Source: Pedosphaera sp.
GTDB taxonomy: Bacteria; Verrucomicrobiota; Verrucomicrobiia; Limisphaerales; AAA164-E04
Assembly: GCA_002690655.1 (NCBI GenBank)
Contig: NZFL01000025.1
Location: 19,989 to 83,988 of the forward strand
Length of the DNA stretch: 64,000 nt
Direction of reading: 5' to 3'
A model generated the notes under the pieces. It was not told where the DNA came from, did no database searches, and saw nothing but the letters and a program-made list of their open reading frames with translations. How positions within the stretch are numbered: position 1 is the first letter of the stretch; each line of letters begins with the position of its first letter. The position numbers and the translations under genes were made by a program. Shown here in pieces: positions 11,164 through 22,000 of the stretch.

Positions 11164-12103
11164 TGTTACCTTTCAAACTACGAACAAATTTCCCCAGTGT
11201 TTCGTTTGTTGGGCCGTATCCATGGCGGTAAATATGATATTCGAGATCATGGAGCAGTGACTCAGCCGATCCGTAACGCTTGGTGATGTTTCTTTGCAGT
11301 AGCTTTTGCAGGATACCGTTCAGTTCATCGGTAATGATCGTTGATTCCTTATGGAAATCGGGAATGGGTTTTTTCAGTATGTTTTGCCTGGAATCCGCGG
11401 CATTCTCTCCTGTAAAAGGGTTGCGTCCGAGTAGTAGGCAAGCAAGTACGATTCCTGTTGAAAATAGATCTGATCGCGCATCGGTTTTCTCAAATCCGGC
11501 TTGTTCCGGGCTCATGAAATCAGCTTTGCCAGCGGCCACCTCGCCCTCCCTGTCGATCAAATAACCTCCAGCTTTCGCAATTCCGAAGTCTGTTATCTTA
11601 ACATCTCCTTCGTAGGCAACCATGACATTCTTCAAACTGACATCGCGGTGCACAAGATCTAAGGGTGTCCCATCCGAACTTGCCTTTTGGTGCGCGTAGG
11701 CAAGTCCCCTCGAAATTCGGCTAGCGATAAAGACCGCCAATTCAGGTGGGAGAGAGCGACCGTTTGCGTCGATTAATTGAAGAAACTGATCCAGATTCAT
11801 TCCATGGATATATTCCATGGCGATGTAACATTTACCATTAGCCTCTCCTAAATGATAAGTCTGGACGATGTTGGTATGTATCAAATTGGCAACTAGCTTT
11901 GCTTCTCCAATGAAATTCTTGAGAAACATGGGCTGATCAAGAAAGCCTTCCTTGATGAGTTTGATAGCAACTGTTTTCGTGAAATCACGGGCTCCATATT
12001 GTCGTGCCTCATAGACCACCCCCATACCGCCTTCAGCGATTTTGCGGATTAATTCATAACGGAAAGAGTCATGAATAGTGATGTTATCCTTCATATGGTC
12101 CAA
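11132..12103 (-). CDS. Serine/threonine protein kinase (kinase domain only, no obvious TM or sensor domain)
   Basis: 323 aa; IAEGGMGVVYEARQ glycine loop, AIKLI, LVHRDVSLKNVMV (HRD), ITDFGIAKAGG (DFG), FMSPEQAG. Confidence 0.93.
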   Translation of the reverse strand: MDHMKDNITIHDSFRYELIRKIAEGGMGVVYEARQYGARDFTKTVAIKLIKEGFLDQPMFLKNFIGEAKLVANLIHTNIVQTYHLGEANGKCYIAMEYIHGMNLDQFLQLIDANGRSLPPELAVFIASRISRGLAYAHQKASSDGTPLDLVHRDVSLKNVMVAYEGDVKITDFGIAKAGGYLIDREGEVAAGKADFMSPEQAGFEKTDARSDLFSTGIVLACLLLGRNPFTGENAADSRQNILKKPIPDFHKESTIITDELNGILQKLLQRNITKRYGSAESLLHDLEYHIYRHGYGPTNETLGKFVRSLKGNIAPYPSCESL

Positions 12104-12238
12104 TTTTCATCAGTTAGGCAAAGCATGGTTTAGTCTGTTGAAGTTGCTCGGTCAAACTACCAGCTGGCTCTCAATGTTCATCCGTCGATGGAAACCGATC
12201 CTCAGAAATTGGAATGAATGCAACCCATACAGGAGGGA

Positions 12239-13819
12239 TTATTTAGCAAATTCAATACAGCGGGTTTCACGAATTACGGTAATGCGGATCTGTCCTGGGT
12301 ATTGAAGTTCATCTTCAATTTTTCTAGCCAATTTGCGTGAAAGGTCGAAAGCTTGGTCATCAGTGATAGAATCAGGCGAAACCACCACTCGCATTTCACG
12401 CCCTGCCTGTACTGCAAAGCATTTTTCGACACCATCAAAAGATTTTCCAATATCTTCAAGGTTTTGAAGTCGCTGAATGTAGGTGGTCATGCTTTCCGAT
12501 CTTGCGCCAGGTCTGGAGGCGCTGATCGCATCTGCGGCACTCACGAGAATTCCATATACCGATGTGTGTGGGACTTCATCATGGTGGGCTGCGACAGCAT
12601 TAGCCACAGGATCTTTTTCTCCGTGGTTACGGATATAATCGGCTCCAATGATGGCATGTGAGCCTTCCATCTCATGGTTGATGGCTTTGCCAATGTCGTG
12701 CAATAAACCTGATTTTTTGGCATCCGTGACGTCGACACCCAGCTCGATAGCCATCAGACCGGTAAGGTGTGCGACTTCGACTGAGTGATTGAGCACATTT
12801 TGTGAAAAACTATTACGGAAGTGGAGTCTCCCCAATGTTTTGGTGATCTCAGGATGCAATGGCGGAACCCCAGTTCGATACGTGGCTTCCTCACCGAGTC
12901 GAACGACGGTTTCTTCAATTTCTTCCTGAACCTTGTGAACCACCTCTTCGATTCTGGAAGGATGGATGCGACCGTCGGCAATCAAGCGACTCATGGCTTC
13001 CCTGGCGATTTCCCTGCGAACGGGATCAAATGCTGATAAAACCACCGCGTTGGGAGTGTCATCAATTAGGACTGTGACGCCCGTAGCCGCTTCGAAGGCA
13101 CGTATGTTTCGTCCTTCCCGCCCAATAATCCTGCCTTTCAATTCATCCCCGGTCAGAGCCACCGTCGATGTGGTGCAATCAAATGTGTGTTCGCCTGCGT
13201 ATCTTTGAATTGCCAAGCTGATTATTTTGCGAGCTTCCGTTTCTGCATCTCGCTTGGCGTCCTCCATGATATGCCGACTCAGTTCTTGAGCATCTTTCAG
13301 ACTTGTCTGTTCAACTTCTTTCAGAAGGATCTCGCGTGCTTCGGTCTCGCTGAGTCTCGCGATCGCCTCCAGTTTTTCCCTGCCCCGGGTCATCTGATCC
13401 TTGAGCGTGGATTCCTGGTCTCTCAGGCGCTCCTGTTGGTCGATGATGCTGGAATGCTGACTTTGGAGCATTTGCTCCTGTTTCACCAGGCCTTCAAGTT
13501 GACGATTGATCAATGATTCACGTTCATTGAGCCGGGTTTCTTTTTGAGTGGCTTCGAAGCGCAGACTTTTGATCTCATCTTCGGCTTTTGATCTCATTGC
13601 CAGAGTCTTGGATTCGGCGCTTTCTTTCGCGCTGGAAAGCAAATCATCAGCATCGACCTTTGCTTGCTGCAAAAGTGATAGCCTGTCTTGCTGACATATC
13701 CGCTGCTGGCGTTGAGTCCAGAAGTAGCAGCATATGCAACCCAAGAGTGAACCTACCGCAAGCCCAAGCGGTGATCCCGAATTCCAAACGGCAAATAACA
13801 TGACACGGTCACCCTTCAA
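12239..13819 (-). CDS. rny: Ribonuclease Y
   Basis: 526 aa; N-terminal TM, long coiled coil, KH domain (LKGRIIGREGRNIRAFEAATGVTVLIDDTP), HD domain (LLHDIGKAINHEMEGSHAIIGADYIRNHGE) and C-terminal IRITVIRETRCIEFAK. Confidence 0.97.
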   Translation of the reverse strand: MKGDRVMLFAVWNSGSPLGLAVGSLLGCICCYFWTQRQQRICQQDRLSLLQQAKVDADDLLSSAKESAESKTLAMRSKAEDEIKSLRFEATQKETRLNERESLINRQLEGLVKQEQMLQSQHSSIIDQQERLRDQESTLKDQMTRGREKLEAIARLSETEAREILLKEVEQTSLKDAQELSRHIMEDAKRDAETEARKIISLAIQRYAGEHTFDCTTSTVALTGDELKGRIIGREGRNIRAFEAATGVTVLIDDTPNAVVLSAFDPVRREIAREAMSRLIADGRIHPSRIEEVVHKVQEEIEETVVRLGEEATYRTGVPPLHPEITKTLGRLHFRNSFSQNVLNHSVEVAHLTGLMAIELGVDVTDAKKSGLLHDIGKAINHEMEGSHAIIGADYIRNHGEKDPVANAVAAHHDEVPHTSVYGILVSAADAISASRPGARSESMTTYIQRLQNLEDIGKSFDGVEKCFAVQAGREMRVVVSPDSITDDQAFDLSRKLARKIEDELQYPGQIRITVIRETRCIEFAK

Positions 13820-14430
13820 TCAAAGGCTTTCGCCACGATCGATGGAGTGATGATCCAATCCATTTTCTGATCCAAAGTTTCGTGAGGAACCGACTCCAAC
13901 CATTGGTGATTGAAGGCGACCCCAAAACGGACACCATCCAGCTTCGCCAGCAACCGGTCATAAAAACCTTTTCCCCTGCCCAGACGCCATCCGCGACTAT
14001 CAAACGCCAAACCCGGTATTAAGGTCAAGTCCATGTGTGACGTATTCACGATTGAGCATCTGGGATTCGGTTCAAGAATTCCGAATTTTCCTGGAATTAA
14101 ATCGTATTTTAAATCCCGGATTAGCACAGGGCTGTAGGTTTTGGATTCCGACTGATATTGTGGCAGATAGAGATTTTTTCCACGCTCCACAATATCTTGA
14201 AGCAATGGAAAGATGTCCGGCTCATCTCTCATCGGCATGAACCCAAGTAAAGACTGTGACTCATTCCAACATGGATGATGTCTTATTTTCTGGACGATTT
14301 CTCTTGATTGCTGCAGCTTTTTTGTATCCGAAAGCCCTTTACTTTCAGTGATTTGAGATAATCTAAGCAGTTCTTTTCTTTGGGGGATATGCTCGCCTTT
14401 TTCGACAGATTCGTTTGAGTTTTTGAACAT
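13816..14430 (-). CDS. 5-formyltetrahydrofolate cyclo-ligase family protein
   Basis: 204 aa; MDLTLIPGLAFDSRGWRLGRGKGFYDRLLAKL signature and GILEPNP. Overlaps the rny start by 4 bp. Confidence 0.93.
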   Translation of the reverse strand: MFKNSNESVEKGEHIPQRKELLRLSQITESKGLSDTKKLQQSREIVQKIRHHPCWNESQSLLGFMPMRDEPDIFPLLQDIVERGKNLYLPQYQSESKTYSPVLIRDLKYDLIPGKFGILEPNPRCSIVNTSHMDLTLIPGLAFDSRGWRLGRGKGFYDRLLAKLDGVRFGVAFNHQWLESVPHETLDQKMDWIITPSIVAKAFD

Positions 14431-14545
14431 ATCCTAAAAAATTTCCTTCCTTTTTGAACGCGCCGTAGAGCATCGCAGCCGGAGATTAAGCTGACATAAT
14501 CTCAGACAGCAAAAAAACATGAATAACTTGTAAAAATCCACTCCA

Positions 14546-15211
14546 ATGGCCGCCTACCTCTTGTTTAACGGTTCGAATCTCGCTCTACAAGCCAATGAGT
14601 ATGACGAAAAATCGAACCGAAAAGCGCATCTGCACGAAATGAAAAAGAAAGTTGCTGATTTACGTGCGAAAGCGGCAGATCTCAAATCTCACGGTAAACA
14701 TCAAGCAGCCGAGGCGGTGATTCATGAATCCAATGAACTTTATCAGCAATTTAAGAGTCAATCCAAAGTATTTGAACGTCGCATGAATCGCGATCAACAT
14801 GCAATGGAAGAACGAATGGGTTAGCTACATGCATGAGGGAAAAGTTAAAGAAGCTGAAGAATTACACCGTCATATCCGGAACTTACCGCCGAATTGGATG
14901 CACATCGAGAAAGAACAGAACCTGAGCGCGAAGACCAGATTCACAGCGCCATCGAGCATGTGCATGCCGCTGGCTGGCATGACATGGCAGAGCATCTCGA
15001 ACAAGAATGACACCAGCGCACGGAGGAGCACAGGCAACATGATGATCATTCGTTCAATAGTCAAATGTGCCAACTGATGCAAGGTCTCGAACACCGGTTC
15101 AATGCGGTCCGGGAGCAGCTGGAACGTATGGAGCATGCCCTTGAAGAATCGGCCCATCGAATGGAATTATTGGAAAAACGAGTGTTTTACTCTCACTCAC
15201 GACGCAATTAA
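14546..15211 (+). pseudogene. Disrupted helical-repeat (coiled-coil, His/Glu-rich) protein gene: two compensating frameshifts plus an in-frame stop
   Basis: Frame A 14546-~14820 (..HAMEERMG), frame B ~14823-14878 (SYMHEGKVKEAEELHRHIR), then back to frame A (ELTAELDAHRERTEPEREDQIHSAIEHVHAAGWHDMAEHLEQE), TGA at 15008-15010, then continued open frame HQRTEEHRQHDDHSF...LERMEHALEESAHRMELLEKRVFYSHSRRN* ending at 15211. Confidence 0.7.
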
Positions 15212-15614
15212 TTTCCAGTCCTCGAATCAGGCCTCATTTTTGCCGATCGTTTTCATTTTCGCGTTCAGACGCGCGCATAGCGTTTGTGTCTGGCCCTGCC
15301 TGATTTCATTGCCTAGGAATCCCTTTGAATTCGGAAGATACTTCAGGCAGCAATTTATTGAGGATCATGGCTTTGTCGGCCATTTTCACTTCACCTTTCC
15401 TGCGTCTGCCGAATGTCCAGATCAGGCCTGCTGCGCCCATCCCGAGTAAGGGCATGCAACGGGAATGGCTTGGTGTATTGACGAGATCACGTTCTGTGGC
15501 TGTTCAAATTTCTTAAATGCTTTGACGCAAACTTGTCTATCACCTACTTTTGATCGCTTGCCGCCAGTTCCTCGAGCTAGGCGCAATTGATGCAAATACG
15601 CTTTATTCAACCCA

Positions 15615-18600
15615 ATGATTGGAACGGTAAAATCACTTTTTAAGAAAATTTTTGGAACATCTAATGACCGCGAAGTTCGCAGGTTTAGTCAGCTTGTCCC
15701 AAAAATTAATGAGATCGAAACGTCCCTTGAGAATGCGTCCGATGACGAGCTCAGGCAGAAGACCGCAGATTGGAAGGCAAAGCTCTCCAAGATTCAGGAC
15801 AATGATCAGCTCGCGAAGGAGCTTGAGGAGATAATGCCTGAGGCCTTTGCTGTGGTGAAGAGCGCCTGTCGCCGTCTTTGTGGTCAAGATGTTATCGTTC
15901 GCGGTCACCCTATTCGCTGGGATATGATTCCTTTCGACGTGCAGCTTATTGGCGGCATGGCCCTGCACACAGGCAAAATTGCTGAAATGGCCACAGGTGA
16001 GGGCAAAACACTCGTCGGAACCTTGCCTGTGTATCTGAATGCGCTCACCTGTCGAGGAGTGCATGTGGTGACTGTAAATGATTACCTTGCTGCGCGTGAC
16101 AGCGACTGGATGGGAGCAGTTTACAAGTTCCTTGGCCTGAGTGTCGGTTGTATCGTGCATGACCAACCACCTGCCCTGCGTCGTGAGCAATACAACTGCG
16201 ACATCACCTACGGGACCAACTCTGAATTTGGTTTTGACTATCTGCGTGACAACGGAATGGCGACCAGTGTGGATGAACAGGTTCAACGGAGTCATTACTT
16301 TGCAATTGTTGATGAAGTTGATTCCATTCTGGTGGATGAAGCTAGAACACCTCTGATTATCAGTGGTCCTGCAGTGGTCAACAATGATCATAGCTACGAT
16401 CAGATCAAACCGGTGATCCAATCATTGGTGACCCGTCAGCAGAAACTTTGCGATCAGTTCCTGAAGGGTGCCGAGGATGTGCTCGAGAAGTTGAATTCAG
16501 AAGAGGGTGCTGCCGCAGAAATTAAGGAAGAGCTCCAAGATGAACTGGGGCTGCTCCTTTACAAATCCAAGCTTGGGCAACCGAGATCAGATCGACTCTT
16601 AAGGATTCTGGAAAATCCGGATAATATCCGTTTGATGAACAAGGCTGAGTCGATCCTGCACACCGACCAGACCAAAAAACAACTTTACGCGCAGAAAGAG
16701 GAGTTGTTTTTTGCGATGGATGAAAAAAGTCACGACGCTGATTTGACCGAAAAAGGCCGTGGCTTTCTGAGTCCAGATGACAAGGATGCCTTTGTGTTGC
16801 CCGATTTGACCGAGATTTATCACGAAATAGATTCCGATCAAGCGCGTGATGTCAAGCAGCGCATGGATGCTAAGACAAAAGCGCAGGGAGACTTTGAAAA
16901 GAAAGCGCAACGCATCCATACCATCTCTCAGTTGCTCAAGGCGTATTGTCTCTACCAAAAGGATGTTCAATACGTTGTGCAAAACAACGAAGTTGTTATC
17001 GTCGACGAAAATACGGGGCGTATGATGACCGGACGCCGCTGGAGCGATGGGTTGCATCAGGCGGTGGAAGCCAAAGAGGGGGTTGAAATCAAGCGTGAAA
17101 CTCAGACTTACGCCACCATCACCATCCAGAATTACTTCCGCATGTATACTAAACTTGCTGGTATGACGGGTACTGCGGAGACCGAAGCAAGTGAATTTCT
17201 TGATATCTACAAATTAGGCGTATTGGTGATCCCGACCAACCGGCCCGTTGCTCGAAAGGATTCGAACGATTCCGTCTACAAAACCCGTCGTGAAAAATAC
17301 CGGGCGGCAGCCTTGGAAATTAAAGAAATCCACCAGAAAGGCCGTCCTATTCTGGTTGGAACCATATCCGTTGAAGTAAGTGAATTGATTTCAAAGCAGC
17401 TCAAAAAAGAGGGAATTATTCACGCTGTTCTAAACGCCAAATACCACCAGCAAGAAGCAGAAATCATCACGCGTGCGGGGCAGCGAGGCGGAGTCACGAT
17501 TGCCACCAACATGGCAGGTCGCGGTACAGACATTAAACTTGGTCAGGGAGTTGCAGATCTTGGGGGGTTGCATGTTATTGGTACGGAAAGGCATGAATCA
17601 CGTCGTATTGACCGGCAGTTGCGAGGTCGTTGTGCGCGTCAGGGTGATCCGGGTTCATCTCACTTCTTCATTTCGCTGGAGGATGACCTCATGCGTTTGT
17701 TTGGTTCTGACCGAATCGTGAAAGTCATGGAGCGAGTAGGGCTTGAAGAAGGTCAGGAGTTGGAACATCCGCTGTTGAATCGATCAATCGAGACTGCTCA
17801 GAAGCGAGTCGAGCAGCACAATTTCCAAATTCGAAAACGCACATTGGAATACGATGATGTGATGAACAAGCAGCGTGAAGTCATTTACGGTTTCCGCAAT
17901 GAAGTGCTTGAATCGAGCAATGTTCAGGATCAGTTGATGGATATCATGGAAGAGGTCACTGTTCAAAAAGTGCACCAATTCTCATCTTCCAACGAAGACA
18001 TTCGTGATTGGAACCTACGTGCCTTTCTCGATTGGGTAAATCTTAATTTCCCTCTGGGAATGCCCGAGGAAGAACTTATTCAGGCCGGTGAAACAGGCAA
18101 AGATGAACCTGTCTCTGGTAGTTTATATGATGGCATGAGTCCATCGCAATTTGCTGTCGCTGCCTTTGTTTCAGACAACGTACGCAAGGCCTACGAATTA
18201 AAAATCAGCGTTGAAAATGAAGATGCTCTGAAATCGATGGAACGCTTCACCATCCTGGGTGCGATCGACAAGCTCTGGCAGGAGCATCTCTACAGCATGG
18301 ATGGTTTGCGCAACAGCATTGGTCTCCGTGCCTATGGTCAAAGAGATCCTTTGATCGAATACAAGAGTGAAGCATTCAAGATCTTTGATGAACTCATGGT
18401 GAATATCAAAACCGAGATTTGCCACAACATTTTCAGAAGCGCATCCAGCCTGATGGCTTTTCAGCAATTCCTGGGTAAGTTGCCCCAGCGAACGCACCAT
18501 CAGGAAACGACAGCATTTGAAAAGCAGGAAATTAAAGATAAAAAGGGCAGCGAAGTCGTAAGTGAGGTCAACGAGGCCATAGCCAAGGCAACTCCGGTTC

Positions 18601-18683
18601 GTAGTGGGCCTAAAGTGGGACGTAATGATCCATGCCCCTGCGGTAGCGGAAAAAAATACAAGCTATGTTGCGGTAAGTTGTAA
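15615..18683 (+). CDS. secA: Preprotein translocase subunit SecA
   Basis: 1022 aa; GEGKTLVGTLPVYLNAL, VNDYLAARDSDWMG, TYGTNSEFGFDYLRDNG, DEVDSILVDEARTPLIISGP, TNMAGRGTDIKLG and C-terminal zinc motif VGRNDPCPCGSGKKYKLCCG. Confidence 0.99.
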   Translation: MIGTVKSLFKKIFGTSNDREVRRFSQLVPKINEIETSLENASDDELRQKTADWKAKLSKIQDNDQLAKELEEIMPEAFAVVKSACRRLCGQDVIVRGHPIRWDMIPFDVQLIGGMALHTGKIAEMATGEGKTLVGTLPVYLNALTCRGVHVVTVNDYLAARDSDWMGAVYKFLGLSVGCIVHDQPPALRREQYNCDITYGTNSEFGFDYLRDNGMATSVDEQVQRSHYFAIVDEVDSILVDEARTPLIISGPAVVNNDHSYDQIKPVIQSLVTRQQKLCDQFLKGAEDVLEKLNSEEGAAAEIKEELQDELGLLLYKSKLGQPRSDRLLRILENPDNIRLMNKAESILHTDQTKKQLYAQKEELFFAMDEKSHDADLTEKGRGFLSPDDKDAFVLPDLTEIYHEIDSDQARDVKQRMDAKTKAQGDFEKKAQRIHTISQLLKAYCLYQKDVQYVVQNNEVVIVDENTGRMMTGRRWSDGLHQAVEAKEGVEIKRETQTYATITIQNYFRMYTKLAGMTGTAETEASEFLDIYKLGVLVIPTNRPVARKDSNDSVYKTRREKYRAAALEIKEIHQKGRPILVGTISVEVSELISKQLKKEGIIHAVLNAKYHQQEAEIITRAGQRGGVTIATNMAGRGTDIKLGQGVADLGGLHVIGTERHESRRIDRQLRGRCARQGDPGSSHFFISLEDDLMRLFGSDRIVKVMERVGLEEGQELEHPLLNRSIETAQKRVEQHNFQIRKRTLEYDDVMNKQREVIYGFRNEVLESSNVQDQLMDIMEEVTVQKVHQFSSSNEDIRDWNLRAFLDWVNLNFPLGMPEEELIQAGETGKDEPVSGSLYDGMSPSQFAVAAFVSDNVRKAYELKISVENEDALKSMERFTILGAIDKLWQEHLYSMDGLRNSIGLRAYGQRDPLIEYKSEAFKIFDELMVNIKTEICHNIFRSASSLMAFQQFLGKLPQRTHHQETTAFEKQEIKDKKGSEVVSEVNEAIAKATPVRSGPKVGRNDPCPCGSGKKYKLCCGKL

Positions 18684-19042
18684 ATTTCCTTGAGGTTCAC
18701 AAAGGAACAAGCCCTTGGTTTCGTTCAACTGAATGGTATTTGTCCAATCTTTCTATCTCATTTTGGAGTGGATCAATGAAAATGATAAAAAAAGACTCAA
18801 TTCGCGGGTTTTAGCTATATCGTTAACGTTCCTGTGTTACCTGTTTTTATCTAGCTTTTTGGGTGACTTTACCCTTAAACAGAGTGATTGCCACACTGAG
18901 CGATGCGCTTCATATGGTAAGTGGGTTTAAAATCCGCTTGCAGAGGTAGAATGAATGCTTGAAAATGTAGATCTTTGAGCGATCTTAAAGGTAACTTGGT
19001 GCGAGCACAAAGGCCGAATTACCCTTTTCCCGAATTTTAATT

Positions 19043-22000
19043 ATGGCAAATCAAACAACCGTGTCTAACACAAATGCCGCCAGTGGCGGGTCTTCCCCCG
19101 AAAGCGGCGAGGGAAGCAAGCCAAAATATCCCGGCATCCGACTGACTTGCAACGGTAATCAACTTGTTACCCAACACGTTGAAACCCGTATTACCGAAGG
19201 CGGAATTTACTACCCCATCACCCCTTCCACAGAGGGAGGCGAACTCTATCAGCAGTCATTTGCTCAGGGCGAACTGAATGTATTCGGCCAACAGAAAATC
19301 GCCATCGAAACCGAAGGCGAACATGCGGCTCAAGGCGGAGCCACTGCATTCTCTGTGACAGGCAAGCGTGCTGTCAACTTTACCTCCGGCCAAGGCATCG
19401 CTTATGCCATGGAGCAGTATTATCATGCTCCAGGCAAGGGTTCCACGATGGTGCTCGAAGTTGGCGCGCGTGCTTTGACTAAGCATGCCCTCAACGTTCA
19501 CTGTGGTCACGATGATTTCTACGGAGCCCTGGACACAGGCTGGATCATGCTGATGGGTAAAACGGCTCAGCAGGCTGCAGATCAGGCCGTCATCCTTCGC
19601 AAAGTGTGTGAGCTATCTCTCAATCCTGGAATGAACATTCAGGATGGTATGTTGACCACTCACTCAGAGAGAACCTACTATGCTCCTGAAGCAGATTTCC
19701 TGCGGGAGTTCCTAGGTGCTCCTTGGGATATGATTGACAGCCCTACTCCCGCGCAGAATGAGTTGTTTGGCCCCAAACGTCGTCGCGTGCCCGAGATGAT
19801 GGATTTAAAACATCCTGTCCTTCTTGGCCCAGTCCAAAACCAGGAGCATCACATGAATGGTGTTGTTTCTCGGCGTGACAACTTCAATGAACCTATTCTT
19901 GGATTCCTTGAGGATGCTTACAAAGAGTTTGGAGAATTAACAGGTCGACACTACGGTTTGGTATCTACCTACAAAACCGAGGACGCGGATACTGTTTATG
20001 TGACGCTTGGCTGCGCTGCAGAAAATATCGAAGAAGCGGTTGATTACCTGCGAGATAATGAGGGAGCCAAGGTTGGTTCCATGCATGTCAATGTGATTCG
20101 ACCTTTCCCAGAAGCTGCTGTGATCAACGCACTCCGCGGCAAAAAGAATATCATCGTTCTCGAAAGAACAGATGAAGGCCTCTCCGGTGATAACCCACTC
20201 GCACGCGACATCCGTTGCGCCCTGAGCAAGGGTGTTGAGGCGCATCGTCACAAAGGGACATTGCCTCCCATAAAACCTGAGGAAAGACCTCTCATTTTTC
20301 GTGGTTCCTACGGGATTGGTAGTCGTGATTTTCGTCCGGAGCACGTGCTTGGCGCATACGAGTATACTCAAGGCAAGACCCATCGCAAGGATGGCAAGGG
20401 CGCGGATGATGGGGAGACCTTTTTCGTCCTAGGTGTGAATCATCCATATGCCGTCATATCCAAAGCTACTCCATCGCTTCTGCCTGAAAAGGCCATTGCA
20501 GTGCGTTTTCACTCCATAGGTGGCTGGGGAATGATCACTACCGGTAAAAACTTGGGCTCAATCATTGGTGAATTCGGTGATGTGATCTCCAAGAAAGATC
20601 CTTCCTACGATGCTTTTGGGGCACTTGAAGATAAATTGTTCGTCAGTGCCAATCCGAAATATGGTTCAGAGAAAAAGGGTGCTCCAACGAATTATTACCT
20701 CGTCGTTGCCCCCAAACCTATTCGAGTCAATTGCGAGTTGAACCATGTGGACGTTGTGCTTTGTTGCGATCCAAAAGCATTTACACACACCAACCCTCTT
20801 GAAGGTTTGAATCCTGGTGGTTGCCTGGTCTGGGAATCCAGTGATTCCCCTGAAACCGCCTGGCAGAGAATTCCCCAAAAGCACCGTCAATTCGTCAAAG
20901 ACAACAACATTCGTATCTTCATCCTACCTGGGTTTCAGATTGCCCGTAACGCAACCTCAAGACAGGATCTTCAGCTACGTATGCAAGGGAATTCCTTCTT
21001 GGGAGCGTTTTTCCGTGTTTCTTCCTTCCTTGATGACAATAGCATCAACGAAGATCAGTTTCGGGATGTTGTTGAGAAGCAATATCAGAAAAAATTCGGT
21101 CGATTCGGCGAAGCTGTTGTCTCCTCCAACATGGAAGTGATGACTCAGGGATTCAATCTAACGCAGGAAATCACATATGGAGAAGTTGAAGATGCTGATA
21201 CCTCCAGCATGAGGCAGTCACCATTGGCGCCTCTCGGAGACCATGAAATAGCTCCTACTGCAGGTTGTGCGGAATCAGGCTGTAGTTCCTGCGAACCACC
21301 TGAGGAGCAACCTGAAAGGGCTCCGGTCCAAACTCTGGCAAAGTTCGATTCCGAGTTCAGAAATGGTCTTGGTTACCACCAGCCAGCTGGTCCTTTGTCG
21401 GCAATGGGGGTGATGGCCTCGGGGACCGGTGCTACACAATCCAAGTATGTGGCCAGACGTGAAACTCCGGTTTATATCGCCGAAAACTGTACCCAATGCA
21501 TGGAATGTATCACGGCTTGTCCGGACACTGCGTTACCAAACACTTCACAAGATGTTGAAACTATCCTGAGCACAGCCGCCCGGAATTATATCAACAATCC
21601 TGAGGAGCGTGTTACCCTTCTGCAGGCCATTCCCGAGATTGAGAAGCAGTCTAGAGAACAGATGGTAGAAAGTGTTCAGGCCAAAAGTGACAAACCGTTC
21701 AGTGATATCGTAAGTGAGCTTGTAAGTGGTCTCGAGAATATATCCGATGAAACCAAAAAAGAATTCTCCGGCATCATCGCCCAACTCCCATTGGCATACA
21801 GCAACGTCACAGCAATATTCCGAGCTGTAGAAAAGAAAAGTCCCGGTAATGGTGGCTTGTTTTCTATTTTCGTATCGGATCTTTGCAAGGGATGTGGCGA
21901 ATGTGTGCAGGTCTGCGGTGATCATGATGCTCTTCGGATGACTGTTGAAACAGAGGAGTTGAATGCACAGCTGACAACAGCTCAAATATTCTCTCGCCTC

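Noticed and set aside
14568-14590. tRNA T-arm-like GGTTCGAATCTCGC
   Set aside because: No matching acceptor, D or anticodon stems upstream; lies inside the start of the helical-repeat reading frame.
15008-15010. In-frame TGA as a selenocysteine or recoding site
   Set aside because: The same gene has two frameshifts, and the context (EQE-TGA-HQR, charged helix) is not a redox site. Decay or sequencing error is simpler.
15633-16421. 262-aa minus-strand ORF antisense to secA
   Set aside because: Lies wholly opposite a clear secA reading frame, with no recognisable motif. It is a shadow ORF.
18733-18930. 65-aa ORF between secA and the PFOR gene
   Set aside because: Low-complexity hydrophobic reading frame with no supporting evidence.
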